NCBI RefSeq assembly: GCF_001431625.1
Contig: NZ_LLXT01000163.1
Location: forward strand, 1 to 38,371
Reading direction: 5' to 3'
DNA: 38,371 nt
From: Stenotrophomonas geniculata ATCC 19374 = JCM 13324
GTDB lineage: Bacteria; Pseudomonadota; Gammaproteobacteria; Xanthomonadales; Xanthomonadaceae
Made by a program: the position numbers and the translations under genes. The notes beneath the pieces were generated by a model. That model was not told the origin of the DNA. It saw only the letters and a program-made list of their open reading frames with translations, and made no database searches. This document shows positions 23,877-33,229 of this stretch, one piece after another. Numbering within the stretch: the first letter of the stretch is position 1; every line of letters starts with the position of its first letter.

Positions 23877-25604
23877 ATGAGCGCAGTCACCACCCCCAAC
23901 CTCGTCGGCATCACCGGCCTGGCCCGCCGCCTGGTCCAGGATGGCGCCCTGGACGAGGCATCCGCCCGCGACGCCATGGCCAAGGCCACGGCCGCCCGTC
24001 AGCCGCTGCCCACGTGGTTCGCGCAGAACAAGCTGGTCAGCGCCTCGCAGCTGGCCGCCGCCAATGCGGTCGAGTTCGGCATGCCCTTGTTCGACGTGTC
24101 CACCTTCGATGCCAGCCAGAACGCGATGAGCCTGGTCAGCGAGGAGCTGCTGCGCAAGCACAACGTGCTGCCGCTGTTCAAACGCGGCGGCAAGCTGTTC
24201 GTGGGTACCAGCAATCCGACCCATGCGCTGGACGAGATCAAGTTCCACACCAATCTGGTGGTGGAACCGATCCTGGTTGATGAAGACCAGATCCGCCGGA
24301 CGCTGGAGCAGTGGCACGCCAGCCACGACACCATCGGCGACGCGCTGGGCGGCGACGACGAGGGCATGGCCAACCTCGATGTTGGCCTGGGCGACGAAGA
24401 CAACGCGGGTGGCGACTCCGGCATCGACGCCAAGGGCGACGACACCCCGGTGGTGAAGTTCGTCAACAAGGTGCTGGTGGATGCGATCCGCAAGGGCGCA
24501 TCGGACATCCACTTCGAGCCCTACGAAGATGATTACCGCGTGCGCCTGCGCATCGACGGCCTGCTGAAGATGGTGGCGCGTGCGCCGGTGAAGTTGAACC
24601 AGCGCATCGCTGCGCGTTTGAAGGTGATGGCACAGCTGGACATTGCCGAGAAGCGCGTGCCGCAGGACGGTCGCATCAAGCTCAACCTGTCCAAGACCAA
24701 GCAGATCGACTTCCGCGTGAGCACGCTGCCGACCCTGTTCGGTGAAAAGGTGGTGCTGCGTATCCTGGATGGCAGTGCGGCCAAGCTGGGTATCGACAAG
24801 CTGGGCTACGAACCGGACCAGCAGAAGCTGTTCCACGACGCCATCCACAAGCCGTACGGCATGGTGCTGGTGACCGGCCCGACCGGTTCGGGCAAGACCG
24901 TGTCGCTGTATACCGCGCTGGGCATCCTCAACGACGAGACGCGCAACATTTCCACCGCCGAAGACCCGGTGGAAATCCGCCTGCCCGGTGTGAACCAGGT
25001 GCAGCAGAACAACAAGCGCGGCATGACCTTCGCTGCGGCGCTGCGCTCGTTCCTGCGACAGGATCCGGACATCATCATGGTCGGCGAAATCCGCGACCTG
25101 GAGACGGCGGAGATTGCGATCAAGGCGGCGCAGACCGGCCACATGGTGCTGTCCACGCTGCATACCAACGATGCGCCGCAGACCATCGCGCGCCTGATGA
25201 ACATGGGCATCGCCCCGTACAACATCACCAGCTCGGTGACGCTGGTGATCGCGCAGCGCCTGGCACGCCGGTTGTGCGGCAACTGCAAGCGTCCGGCCAA
25301 CCTGCCGGAGCATGCGCTGCTGGCCGAGGGCTTCACCCAGGCGCAGCTGGATGCGGGCATCCAGCTGTACGAGGCGGTGGGCTGCGATGAGTGCACCGAA
25401 GGCTACAAGGGCCGAACCGGTATCTACCAGGTGATGCCGATGACCGATGAGATCGCCACGATCGTGCTGGCCGGTGGCAATGCGCTGCAGATTGCCGAGG
25501 CGGCGCAGCAGATCGGGGTGAATGACCTGCGGCAGTCGGCGTTGAAGAAGGCCGCCGCGGGTGTGACCAGCCTGGCCGAGATCAATCGCGTTACCAAGGA
25601 TTGA
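23877..25604 (+). CDS. pilB: type IV pilus assembly ATPase
   Basis: PilB is the hexameric cytoplasmic ATPase that drives pilus extension through PilC. The 575-residue protein has an N-terminal T2SSE-N (MshEN-like) domain and the central ATPase. Walker A is GPTGSGKT at 334-341, followed by the Walker B/Asp box DPDIIMVGEIRD and the His box TLHTNDAP. The C-terminal four-cysteine zinc site (CGNC..CDEC) typical of PilB and GspE is intact. AAGGA precedes the ATG. In the ancestral order it would sit next to pilA; here the four-gene cassette separates them. A REP pair starts 2 nt after its stop codon, facing pilR. Confidence 0.97.
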   Translation: MSAVTTPNLVGITGLARRLVQDGALDEASARDAMAKATAARQPLPTWFAQNKLVSASQLAAANAVEFGMPLFDVSTFDASQNAMSLVSEELLRKHNVLPLFKRGGKLFVGTSNPTHALDEIKFHTNLVVEPILVDEDQIRRTLEQWHASHDTIGDALGGDDEGMANLDVGLGDEDNAGGDSGIDAKGDDTPVVKFVNKVLVDAIRKGASDIHFEPYEDDYRVRLRIDGLLKMVARAPVKLNQRIAARLKVMAQLDIAEKRVPQDGRIKLNLSKTKQIDFRVSTLPTLFGEKVVLRILDGSAAKLGIDKLGYEPDQQKLFHDAIHKPYGMVLVTGPTGSGKTVSLYTALGILNDETRNISTAEDPVEIRLPGVNQVQQNNKRGMTFAAALRSFLRQDPDIIMVGEIRDLETAEIAIKAAQTGHMVLSTLHTNDAPQTIARLMNMGIAPYNITSSVTLVIAQRLARRLCGNCKRPANLPEHALLAEGFTQAQLDAGIQLYEAVGCDECTEGYKGRTGIYQVMPMTDEIATIVLAGGNALQIAEAAQQIGVNDLRQSALKKAAAGVTSLAEINRVTKD

Positions 25605-25605
25605 G

Positions 25606-25668
25606 GTAGAGCCGAGCCTATGCTCGGCTGATGGCCCGAAGAGCAGCCGAGCGTGGGCTCGGCTCTAC
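25606..25668. repeat. inverted pair of SMAG/REP elements
   Basis: GTAG at 25606 starts a plus element with core AGCCGAGC..GCTCGGCT. A minus copy ends in CTAC at 25665-25668. It begins directly after the pilB stop codon and probably acts as the terminator between pilB and the convergent pilR. Confidence 0.92.
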
Positions 25669-25669
25669 A

Positions 25670-25692
25670 GTAGATCCACGCCATGCGTGGAT
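25670..25692 (+). repeat. SMAG/REP element
   Basis: GTAG (25670-25673) is followed by ATCCACGC, CAT, GCGTGGAT. It is the same subtype as at 14962 and 15064. Confidence 0.9.
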
Positions 25693-25713
25693 GGCGCGGC
25701 GGCGAACACCGCG

Positions 25714-25738
25714 CAGCCGAGCATGGGCTCGGCTCTAC
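25714..25738 (-). repeat. SMAG/REP element overlapping the pilR stop codon
   Basis: On the minus strand it reads GTAG, then AGCCGAGC, a short loop and GCTCGGCT. The TAG of the head (25735-25737) is the pilR stop codon. Confidence 0.9.
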
Positions 25739-27108
25739 TCCATCCCCAGCTTCTTCAGCTTGTAGCGCAGCGCGCGGAAGGTGATGCCCAGCTGCGCGGC
25801 GGTCCGGGTCTTGTTCCAGCGGTTCTCTTCCAGCGCGCGCTGGATGGCGCTGCGTTCCAGCTGCTCGATGTACGAGGGCAGGGCGGCACTGCCGGGCTGC
25901 AGGTCCACCACGGCTTCCGCGTGCGCTGCGCCGCCGGGCGCACGTGGGGCGTGCTGCGGCAGGCGCAGGTCGTCGGCACCGATGCGGTCTTCTTCGGCCA
26001 GTGCCAGCGCACGTTCCAGAATGTTCTCCAGCTCGCGCACATTGCCCGGGAACGCATAGTGGGCCAGCGCCTCCAGCGCCGACGGCGCCAGCAGCGGGGT
26101 GGCGCGGCCGTGGCTGCGGGCCAGCCGCGCCAGCACGGCGGCCGCCAGCTCCGGCAGGTCCTGGCGGCGCTCGCGCAGCGGCGGCACCTTCAGTTCGATC
26201 ACGTTGATGCGGTAGTACAGGTCGTGGCGGAAGCGCCCATCTTCGACCAGCTCGGCCAGGTCCTTGTGGGTGGCAGAGAGGATGCGTACGTCCACCGGCT
26301 CTTCGTTGGCCGCACCGACCGCGCGCACCGACTTCTCCTGGATCGCGCGCAGCAGCTTCACCTGCATCTGCAGCGGCAGCTCGGCCACTTCGTCCAGGAA
26401 CAGGGTGCCGCCGTGCGCCGCCTGGAACAGGCCGGGCTTGTCGGCATGGGCGCCGCTGAAGCTGCCTTTGCGGTGGCCGAAGAATTCGCTCTCCATCAGC
26501 TCGCCGGGAATGGCGCCGCAGTTGACCGGAACGAACGGGCCGGCCGCACGCGCGCCCTGGGCGTGGATGGTGCGGGCGACCAGTTCCTTGCCAACCCCGG
26601 ATTCACCGAGGATGTAGACCGGCGCCTGGCTGCGCGCGACCTTGCCGATGGTGGTGCGCAACACGTCCATGGCCGGCGAAGCGCCCAGCAGGCGTGCAGC
26701 CTGTTCGGTGGCGGGGCCGGGCGCAGGGCGTTCGGTGTTGTTGAGTTCCAGCGCGTGCTTGACCAGGCCACGCAGCACCGAGATGTCCACTGGCTTGCTG
26801 ACGAAGTCGAAGGCGCCGGCTTTCAGCGCTTCCACGGCCAGGTCCATGCTGCCGAAGGCGGTGATCATCGCCACCGGCGTGCGCGGGTAGTGCTGGGCGA
26901 TTTCGCTGACCAGCTCAATGCCGTTGCCATCCGGAAGGCGCATGTCGGTGATGCACAGGTCGTACGGATTGCTGGCCAGCAGCTCGCGTGCTTCGGCCAG
27001 GTTGGCGGCGGTACTGATGCGCAGCCCCATGCGGCCGAGGGTCAGTACCAGCAGTTCGCGGATGTCGCGTTCATCGTCGACGACGAGGGCGCTGCGGGTT
27101 TCGTTCAT
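25735..27108 (-). CDS. pilR: sigma-54 response regulator of pilin expression
   Basis: PilR is an NtrC-type activator of the sigma-54 promoter of pilA. The 457-residue protein has a receiver domain with Asp55 ([12 protein letters not shown]) and Lys105. The AAA+ domain has Walker A GESGVGKE at 168-175 and Walker B GTLFLDE at 234-240. A Fis-type helix-turn-helix closes the C-terminus ([20 protein letters not shown]). The sigma-54 contact loop reads GSFSGA (215-220) instead of the usual GAFTGA, a conservative change. The stop codon is formed by a REP GTAG head. pilS lies 60 nt upstream on the same strand. Confidence 0.96.
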   Translation of the reverse strand: MNETRSALVVDDERDIRELLVLTLGRMGLRISTAANLAEARELLASNPYDLCITDMRLPDGNGIELVSEIAQHYPRTPVAMITAFGSMDLAVEALKAGAFDFVSKPVDISVLRGLVKHALELNNTERPAPGPATEQAARLLGASPAMDVLRTTIGKVARSQAPVYILGESGVGKELVARTIHAQGARAAGPFVPVNCGAIPGELMESEFFGHRKGSFSGAHADKPGLFQAAHGGTLFLDEVAELPLQMQVKLLRAIQEKSVRAVGAANEEPVDVRILSATHKDLAELVEDGRFRHDLYYRINVIELKVPPLRERRQDLPELAAAVLARLARSHGRATPLLAPSALEALAHYAFPGNVRELENILERALALAEEDRIGADDLRLPQHAPRAPGGAAHAEAVVDLQPGSAALPSYIEQLERSAIQRALEENRWNKTRTAAQLGITFRALRYKLKKLGME

Positions 27109-27168
27109 GGGCGTGAAAGATAAACGAGGGGGCTGGAAGCGACAAATGTTTGACGCATAGATTTGGAA

Positions 27169-28782
27169 TCAGGTGGGCAGCAGCGTGTGCGGGCCGGGCA
27201 GCACCAGGCGGAAGCAGGAGCCGCCTGCCGGCACCGGGATGTAGTCGAGCCGTGCCTGGTTGGCGCGGCACAACTCGCGGGCGATATACAGGCCCAGGCC
27301 GGTGCCGTGCTCGGAGGTGGTGAAGAACGGACGGAACAGCTGTGCGGCCACGCTCTCGGGAATGCCGGGGCCACGGTCCATCACGTCGATCACCGCGCTG
27401 CGTTCGTGTTGTGCCACGCGCAGGCGCACCCGCGCCGGCTGCTGGCCGATGCGGCCGTACTTCAGTGCGTTGTGCACCAGCACGGTGAGCACCTGGTACA
27501 GGTGCTTGGTATCGACCTGCGCCATCACCGCCGTGTCGCTGATGATCGGTTCGATGCTGTCGGTCTCCAGCGTCTGGCCCTGCTTGTACTCCAGCACGAA
27601 ACGGCGCACGAAGGCGACCAGGTCCACGTTCTCGGGCGTGGCGCGTTCGCGCCGTGCCAGCCCCAGCACGCTCTCGACGATGCCGTTGGTGCGCTGGCAT
27701 TGCTGGCGGATGATCTGCAGCAGGCGGCGGTCGCTTTCGTTGAAACCGGTCCCTTCTTCCAGCAGCTGCACGGCGTAGTTGATTGCCGCCAGCGGGTTGC
27801 GGATTTCATGGGCAAGGCTGGCCGAGAAGCGGCCCATTGCCGACAGAGTGAGCGATTCGGCGCGCCGGGAGACCACGCTGGAATCGTCCAGGAACACCAG
27901 GGCCAGCTCGCTGCCGGCCAGCAGGCGGGCGAAGCGTGGTTGCACTTCGGGCTGGTCGGGGTTGAGCTGCAGCGGCAGTTCGTCCTGCGCCCAGCCGTTG
28001 CGCCAGCGCTGCAGGCGGCGCGCCAGTTCCGGCGCGGCACTGGCCAGATCCAGGCGTCCTGTCTCACCGATGCCGTCGTTGTCGCCGAGCAGCATCGAGG
28101 CCGCTTCATTGGCCAGGGTGATGCGGTTGTCGGCGTCCACCACCAGCACGCCGGTGCGCATGCGGCGGATGATCAGTTCGTTGATCTGGAACAGGTTGGC
28201 CACTTCGTCGCCGCGCTGGTTGGCCAGCTGCTGGTTGCGGCGCGCACGGTTGCCCACCTGGTAGCTGATGAAGGCCAACGCCAGGTAGCTGGTGGCGAAC
28301 ATGGCCAGCTCGGCCAGCGTGCGGGTGGGGTCGCCGCCTTCGAGCACCTTCCAGAGGTATTCGGTACCGGTGGCCAGGCTGGCGACGATTGCCAGGCCCA
28401 GGCCCCAGCTCAATGGCAGCAGGGTGGCGGCAGCGGCGATGTTGAACAGCAGCGACATCGAGATGCCGGCGCTGGCACCGGGCAGGGCATGCGCCAGCAG
28501 GGTGGCGGCGATGATGTCCACCAGCACGCTGCTGACCACGATCGGGCGCAGCCAGCGTTCGTTGCGGCCGATCGCCAGGGCCAGCAGCGACAGCAGCAGA
28601 TAGATGGCCGCGACGGTATCGGCCAGGCGCGGGTGATGGGCCTCGCCGACCATGCCGGACAGGGGGCTGTAGAGCAGGCCGGCGATGACCGCGGCGATCA
28701 GCACCCGGTACAGCGCGAAGAAGTACAGCTCACGCCGCGGAATCGATTCGATGCGGTCGATCAATGAAGCACTGGGTGACAC
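27169..28782 (-). CDS. pilS: sensor histidine kinase of pilin expression
   Basis: PilS is the inner-membrane kinase that phosphorylates PilR; in Pseudomonas it responds to PilA levels in the membrane. The 537-residue protein has about six membrane segments in residues 17-175, a PAS domain near 195-300, HisKA with His325 in SASLAHEIRNPLAA, and an ATPase domain with NALKYG, DRGPGIPE and TGLGLYIA. The start is a GTG at 28782; a TTG nearer the first conserved residues is possible. It forms an operon with pilR and is divergent from sucC across 405 nt. Confidence 0.95.
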   Translation of the reverse strand: MSPSASLIDRIESIPRRELYFFALYRVLIAAVIAGLLYSPLSGMVGEAHHPRLADTVAAIYLLLSLLALAIGRNERWLRPIVVSSVLVDIIAATLLAHALPGASAGISMSLLFNIAAAATLLPLSWGLGLAIVASLATGTEYLWKVLEGGDPTRTLAELAMFATSYLALAFISYQVGNRARRNQQLANQRGDEVANLFQINELIIRRMRTGVLVVDADNRITLANEAASMLLGDNDGIGETGRLDLASAAPELARRLQRWRNGWAQDELPLQLNPDQPEVQPRFARLLAGSELALVFLDDSSVVSRRAESLTLSAMGRFSASLAHEIRNPLAAINYAVQLLEEGTGFNESDRRLLQIIRQQCQRTNGIVESVLGLARRERATPENVDLVAFVRRFVLEYKQGQTLETDSIEPIISDTAVMAQVDTKHLYQVLTVLVHNALKYGRIGQQPARVRLRVAQHERSAVIDVMDRGPGIPESVAAQLFRPFFTTSEHGTGLGLYIARELCRANQARLDYIPVPAGGSCFRLVLPGPHTLLPT

Positions 28783-29187
28783 GCCGGAACTCCCCTTCTG
28801 GCTGCCTGGGTCTGGAATCTGCGGCGGTCCTGCCTGGCATCCCCTGAAGCCGGGCGGGTACGTCGCTTCTCTGTGGCCTGCGGTGGAAGCAGCCGGGCAG
28901 GCCCGACACTACACACCTTGGTTGACCAGTATAGGGCCCCCGGCAGGGCGCCGCCGGAGCCGCCCGGATCGCGCATTTGGCCCGCCGTGGATACCGGTGG
29001 CCAACGGCGGCCCGGGCGCAACTGCCTGAATGACGGTGGAAATCTGGCCGGGTCTGGCGTTTTGTACAGACTTCTTTGCGCCCCGGCGCTGGCTCGGCCA
29101 CAATAGTGGGCCCGCCGCGGTCCATGCCGGCGCCCCGCCGGGGCCCTGAGGAATTGCGTGCGGTCGTTCCTATTCCCACGGTGACGC
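28783..29187. other. divergent pilS/sucC control region
   Basis: This 405-nt region has no gene that I can support. It must hold the promoters of pilS (minus) and sucC (plus). A candidate sucC promoter is listed separately; the pilS promoter could not be placed. Confidence 0.6.
29076..29105 (+). promoter_or_regulatory. candidate promoter of sucCD
   Basis: TTGCGC (29076-29081) and ACAATA (29100-29105) are 18 nt apart, the same -35 hexamer and spacing as the tRNA-Gly promoter candidate. It leaves a leader of about 75 nt before sucC. Confidence 0.4.
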
Positions 29188-30357
29188 ATGAATTTCCACG
29201 AATACCAGTCAAAACAACTGCTTGCCGAGTACGGCATCCCGGTCCCGGCCGGCAAGGTCGCTGCGACCCCGGACGAAGCGGTTGCCGCTGCCAACTCCCT
29301 GGGCCAGGGCCCCTGGATGGTCAAGGCGCAGATCCACGCTGGCGGCCGCGGCAAGGCTGGCGGCGTCAAGTTCTGCAAGACCACCGACGACGTGAAGGCC
29401 GCTGCGGCCAAGATGCTCGGCACCAAGATGGCCACCTACCAGACCGCAGGCGTTGAACTGCCGGTCAACCTGGTGCTGGTGACCACCGCCGGCGAGATCG
29501 TCAAGGAACTGTACCTGTCGGTGCTGGTCGACCGTGGCACCAAGACCATCACCTACATCGCCTCTTCGGAAGGCGGCGTGGAAATCGAGCAGGTCGCTGC
29601 TGAAACCCCGGAGCTGATCCACTCGCTGAACGTCGACTTCGTCGAAGGCGTGCAGGGTTACCACGGCCGTGATTTCGGCTTCAAGCTGGGCCTGACCGCC
29701 AAGCAGGCCGGCCAGTTCGCCAGCATCATGGTGAACCTGTACCGCCTGTTCAACGAAAAGGACCTGGCCCTGGTTGAAATCAACCCGCTGGCCATCCTGG
29801 ACGACGGCAACCTGTACGCGCTGGACGGCAAGTTCGACAGCGACGACAACGCCGCGTTCCGCCAGAAGGCCCTGGTCGCCATGCGCGACAAGACCCAGGA
29901 AGATCCGACCGAAGTGATCGCTTCGGAGCTGGACATCAACTACGTCACCATGGACGGCAACATCGGCTGCATGGTGAACGGCGCCGGCCTGGCCATGGCC
30001 ACCATGGACGTCATCAAGCTCAACGGCGGCGAGCCGGCGAACTTCCTGGACGTGGGCGGTGGTGCCAACAAGCAGCGCGTCATCGAAGCGTTCAAGCTGA
30101 TCCTGTCCTCGGACAAGGTTGAAGGCATCTTCGTCAACATCTTCGGCGGCATCGTCCGCTGCGACATGATTGCCGAAGGCATCATCGCCGCCGTGAAGGA
30201 AGTGGGCGTCAAGGTTCCGGTCGTGGTGCGCCTGGAAGGCACCAACGTGGAAGAAGGCAAGCAGCTGCTGCGCGACAGCGGCATGGCCATCATCCCGGCT
30301 GACAACATCAACGATGGCGCCAAGAAGATCGTTGAAGCTGTCAAGAACGCTGCCTGA
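29188..30357 (+). CDS. sucC: succinyl-CoA synthetase, beta subunit (ADP-forming)
   Basis: SucC is the nucleotide-binding beta subunit of succinyl-CoA synthetase, which makes ATP (or GTP) and succinate from succinyl-CoA in the citric acid cycle. The 389-residue protein has an ATP-grasp fold beginning [20 protein letters not shown] and the [16 protein letters not shown] nucleotide loop. A CoA-ligase C-terminal domain holds [10 protein letters not shown]. Length and motifs are standard. sucD follows after 20 nt in the same operon. Confidence 0.98.
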   Translation: MNFHEYQSKQLLAEYGIPVPAGKVAATPDEAVAAANSLGQGPWMVKAQIHAGGRGKAGGVKFCKTTDDVKAAAAKMLGTKMATYQTAGVELPVNLVLVTTAGEIVKELYLSVLVDRGTKTITYIASSEGGVEIEQVAAETPELIHSLNVDFVEGVQGYHGRDFGFKLGLTAKQAGQFASIMVNLYRLFNEKDLALVEINPLAILDDGNLYALDGKFDSDDNAAFRQKALVAMRDKTQEDPTEVIASELDINYVTMDGNIGCMVNGAGLAMATMDVIKLNGGEPANFLDVGGGANKQRVIEAFKLILSSDKVEGIFVNIFGGIVRCDMIAEGIIAAVKEVGVKVPVVVRLEGTNVEEGKQLLRDSGMAIIPADNINDGAKKIVEAVKNAA

Positions 30358-30377
30358 TTCGACACCAAGGAATTCCC

Positions 30378-31253
30378 ATGTCTGTTTTGATTAACAAGAA
30401 CACCAAGGTGATCGTGCAGGGCTTCACCGGCCAGCAGGGCACCTTCCACGCCACTCAGATGATCGAGTACGGCACCCAGGTTGTTGGCGGCGTGACCCCG
30501 GGCAAGGGTGGCACCACCCACATCGACCTGCCGGTCTTCAACACCGTTGCCGACGCCGTGCAGAGCACCGGCGCCAACGCCTCGGTCATCTACGTGCCGC
30601 CGCCGTACGCGGCCGACGCGATCCTGGAAGCCGCTGCTGCCGGCATCAAGGTCATCGTCTGCATCACCGAAGGCATCCCGGTGCTGGACATGCTGCGCGT
30701 CAAGAACGTGCTGACCCGTTCGCATCCGGACACCGTGCTGATCGGGCCGAACTGCCCGGGCGTCATCACCCCGGGTGAGTGCAAGATCGGCATCATGCCG
30801 GGCCACATCCACCAGCCGGGCAAGATCGGCATCGTGTCGCGTTCGGGCACCCTGACCTATGAAGCGGTCAAGCAGACCACCGAAGTCGGCCTGGGCCAGT
30901 CCACCTGCATCGGCATCGGCGGTGACCCGATCAACGGCCTGAACTTCGTCGACTGCCTGAAGCTGTTCAACGAAGACCCGCAGACCGAAGGCATCATCAT
31001 GGTCGGCGAGATCGGCGGTGACGCTGAAGAAGCCGGCGCCGAGTACATCAAGAACCACGTGAAGAAGCCGGTCGTCGGTTTCATCGCCGGTGCGTCGGCT
31101 CCGGCCGGCAAGCGCATGGGCCACGCCGGTGCGATCGCCTCGGGCGGCAAGGGCACGGCCGAAGGCAAGTTCGCCGCCATGGAAGCTGCCGGTGTCGTCA
31201 CCGTCCGCTCGCCGGGCGACCTGGGCGCTGCCATCGCCAAGCTGGTGAAATAA
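30378..31253 (+). CDS. sucD: succinyl-CoA synthetase, alpha subunit
   Basis: SucD binds CoA and carries the phosphohistidine of succinyl-CoA synthetase. The 291-residue protein has the CoA-binding Rossmann domain ([13 protein letters not shown] near residues 15-27) and the active-site His249 in RMGHAGAI. It pairs with SucC, 20 nt upstream. A REP element begins 27 nt after the stop and a rho-independent terminator follows. Confidence 0.98.
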   Translation: MSVLINKNTKVIVQGFTGQQGTFHATQMIEYGTQVVGGVTPGKGGTTHIDLPVFNTVADAVQSTGANASVIYVPPPYAADAILEAAAAGIKVIVCITEGIPVLDMLRVKNVLTRSHPDTVLIGPNCPGVITPGECKIGIMPGHIHQPGKIGIVSRSGTLTYEAVKQTTEVGLGQSTCIGIGGDPINGLNFVDCLKLFNEDPQTEGIIMVGEIGGDAEEAGAEYIKNHVKKPVVGFIAGASAPAGKRMGHAGAIASGGKGTAEGKFAAMEAAGVVTVRSPGDLGAAIAKLVK

Positions 31254-31280
31254 GAACGACTGCCTCTGGCAGCCGATTCT

Positions 31281-31304
31281 GTAGAGCCGAGCCCACGCTC
31301 GGCT
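31281..31304 (+). repeat. SMAG/REP element
   Basis: GTAG (31281-31284), then AGCCGAGC, a 4-nt loop and GCTCGGCT, between the sucD stop and its terminator. Confidence 0.88.
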
Positions 31305-31312
31305 TGCTTTGG

Positions 31313-31336
31313 AAAAGCCGCCCTCGGGCGGCTTTT
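31313..31336 (+). terminator. rho-independent terminator of sucCD
   Basis: An 11-bp perfect stem, AAAAGCCGCCC with GGGCGGCTTTT, surrounds TC. The flanking A and T runs make it usable on both strands. Confidence 0.9.
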
Positions 31337-31364
31337 CTGCGTCTGGCGGCTGCCTGGTCGGCCC

Positions 31365-31387
31365 ATCCACGCATGGCGTGGATCTAC
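31365..31387 (-). repeat. SMAG/REP element
   Basis: On the minus strand it reads GTAG, then ATCCACGC, CAT, GCGTGGAT. It lies 90 nt before the nadE start. Confidence 0.88.
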
Positions 31388-31477
31388 TGAGCCAGGGCTG
31401 TCCACGCAGTGAGCGCGCCCGGCGTGCGCATGGCGCAGCGCTACAATGGCGGCATTGCAACCACAGGCTGGATTCCC

Positions 31478-33112
31478 ATGGCTTCGATCCGCATCGCGAT
31501 GGCGCAGTTCGACTTCCCGGTCGGCGATGTCGCCGGCAACACCGAGCGCATCATCGAGATGATCGGCCAGGCGCGCGACGAGTACGGCGCCGAGCTGGTG
31601 ATGTTCCCCGAGCTGGCGGTGAGCGGTTACCCGCCGGAGGACCTGCTGCTGCGCCCGGGCTTCCTGTACGAGTGCGAGCAGGCGATGACCCGCATCGCTG
31701 CCGCCTGCCGTGGCATCACCGCCGTGGTTGGCTGGCCGCAGGCGGCGGGTGCGGTGGTCTACAACGCCGCCAGCGTGCTGCGCGACGGGCTGGTCGAGCA
31801 GACCTACCGCAAGCGCGAGCTGCCCAACTACGCGGTGTTCGACGAGCGCCGCTACTTCGATGTCGATCCGGATGGCGGCAGCTGCGTGTTCGAGGTCAAC
31901 GATGTGCCGGTCGGCCTGCTGATCTGCGAGGACCTGTGGTTCGCCGAGCCGTTGGCCGACACCGTGCGCGCCGGCGCGCAGCTGGTGGTGGTGCCGAATG
32001 CGTCGCCGTACGAGCGGGGCAAGCATGCCCAGCGCGATGCGGTGCTGGCCGCGCGCACCCGTGAGAGCGGGGCGGCGATTGCCTACCTCAACGTGGTCGG
32101 TGGCCAGGACGCGCTGGTGTTCGATGGCGCCTCGGTGGTGGCCGATGGCGACGGTACCGTGCACCCGGCCGCCGCCGCCTTCGTCGACCAGTGGCTGGTG
32201 GTGGAGTACGACGGTGAAACCCGCCGCTTCATGCCGCATGTGTGGATGGACGATGGCGACGAGAGCATGGACGCGCTGGCCTGGCGTGCCGTGACCCGTG
32301 GCATCCAGGACTACTGCCGCAAGAACGGCTTCAAGAAGGTGTGGCTGGGCCTGTCCGGTGGCATCGATTCGGCGCTGGTGCTGGCCATGGCCGTGGACGC
32401 GATGGGCGCCGAGAACGTCACCGCCGTGCGGTTGCCGTCGCGCTATACCGCAGGCCTTTCCAACGACCTGGCGGCCGAGCAGTGCCAGGCACTGGGCGTG
32501 AAGCTGGAGGCGGTGTCGATCGAGCCGGCGTTCAAGGGCCTGATGGAATCGCTGGCGCCGATGTTCGAGGGCACCACGCCGGACGTGACCGAAGAGAATC
32601 TGCAGTCGCGCAGCCGTGGCGTGATCCTGATGGCGCTGGCCAACAAGTTCGGCGGCCTGCTGCTGACCACCGGCAACAAGAGCGAGTACGCGGTCGGTTA
32701 CGCCACCATCTACGGCGACATGTGCGGTGGCTATGCGCCGTTGAAGGACCTCTACAAGACCGAGGTGTTCGGGCTGTCGAAGTGGCGCAATACCGTGGGC
32801 GGTGCACCGGTGATCCCGCCGGCGGTGATCAGCCGCCCGCCGTCGGCCGAGCTGCGCGAGAACCAGCTGGACCAGGATTCGCTGCCGGCCTATGACGTGC
32901 TGGATGGCATCCTGTACCGCTACATCGACCAGGAGCAGTCGCGCACGGAGATCGTGGCCGCCGGTTACGACGCGACCGTGGTCGACCGCGTGCTGCGCCT
33001 GGTGCGCATCAGCGAGTGGAAGCGGCACCAGGCAGCGCCCGGGCCGAAGGTCTCGCGCCGGGCGTTCGGCCGTGAGCGTCGTTACCCGATCAGCAACGGC
33101 TACAAGGGCTGA
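31478..33112 (+). CDS. nadE: glutamine-dependent NAD+ synthetase
   Basis: NadE amidates deamido-NAD to NAD+ with ATP, using ammonia freed from glutamine. The 544-residue long form has an N-terminal nitrilase-type glutaminase with the triad Glu45 (FPELAVSGYPP), Lys112 (YRKRELPNYAVFDE) and Cys150 (LICEDLW). The C-terminal synthetase domain has the P-loop SGGIDS at 293-298 and TGNKSEYAVGYATIYGD. I chose the ATG at 31478 because the nitrilase fold begins MASIRIAMAQ; the frame from 31409 adds unconserved residues. It stands alone after sucCD. Confidence 0.96.
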   Translation: MASIRIAMAQFDFPVGDVAGNTERIIEMIGQARDEYGAELVMFPELAVSGYPPEDLLLRPGFLYECEQAMTRIAAACRGITAVVGWPQAAGAVVYNAASVLRDGLVEQTYRKRELPNYAVFDERRYFDVDPDGGSCVFEVNDVPVGLLICEDLWFAEPLADTVRAGAQLVVVPNASPYERGKHAQRDAVLAARTRESGAAIAYLNVVGGQDALVFDGASVVADGDGTVHPAAAAFVDQWLVVEYDGETRRFMPHVWMDDGDESMDALAWRAVTRGIQDYCRKNGFKKVWLGLSGGIDSALVLAMAVDAMGAENVTAVRLPSRYTAGLSNDLAAEQCQALGVKLEAVSIEPAFKGLMESLAPMFEGTTPDVTEENLQSRSRGVILMALANKFGGLLLTTGNKSEYAVGYATIYGDMCGGYAPLKDLYKTEVFGLSKWRNTVGGAPVIPPAVISRPPSAELRENQLDQDSLPAYDVLDGILYRYIDQEQSRTEIVAAGYDATVVDRVLRLVRISEWKRHQAAPGPKVSRRAFGRERRYPISNGYKG

Positions 33113-33127
33113 GGCAGCGGTTGGCGG

Positions 33128-33150
33128 GTAGTGCCGGCCGATGGTCGGCA
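33128..33150 (+). repeat. SMAG/REP element
   Basis: GTAG (33128-33131), then TGCCGGCC, GAT, GGTCGGCA with one mismatch pair. It starts 15 nt after the nadE stop. Confidence 0.85.
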
Positions 33151-33168
33151 ACCCGTTGGCCCTCTCCG

Positions 33169-33192
33169 GTGGGTGCGGACCCTGGTCCGCAC
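33169..33192 (+). repeat. REP-like palindrome (GTGG head)
   Basis: A GTGG head, then GTGCGGACC, CT and GGTCCGCAC (33173-33192), a perfect 9-bp stem. It is the same subtype as 14110-14131. Confidence 0.78.
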
Positions 33193-33206
33193 GATGGTCG
33201 AAGATC

Positions 33207-33229
33207 ATCCACGCATGGCGTGGATCTAT
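33207..33229 (-). repeat. SMAG/REP element overlapping the hydrolase stop codon
   Basis: On the minus strand it reads ATAG (variant of GTAG), then ATCCACGC, CAT, GCGTGGAT. The TAG (33226-33228) is the stop codon of the alpha/beta hydrolase gene. Confidence 0.88.

Noticed and set aside
30857..33208. 783-residue minus-strand open frame opposite sucD and nadE
   Set aside because: Antisense to two housekeeping genes with intact active sites; the composition is that of a shadow frame.
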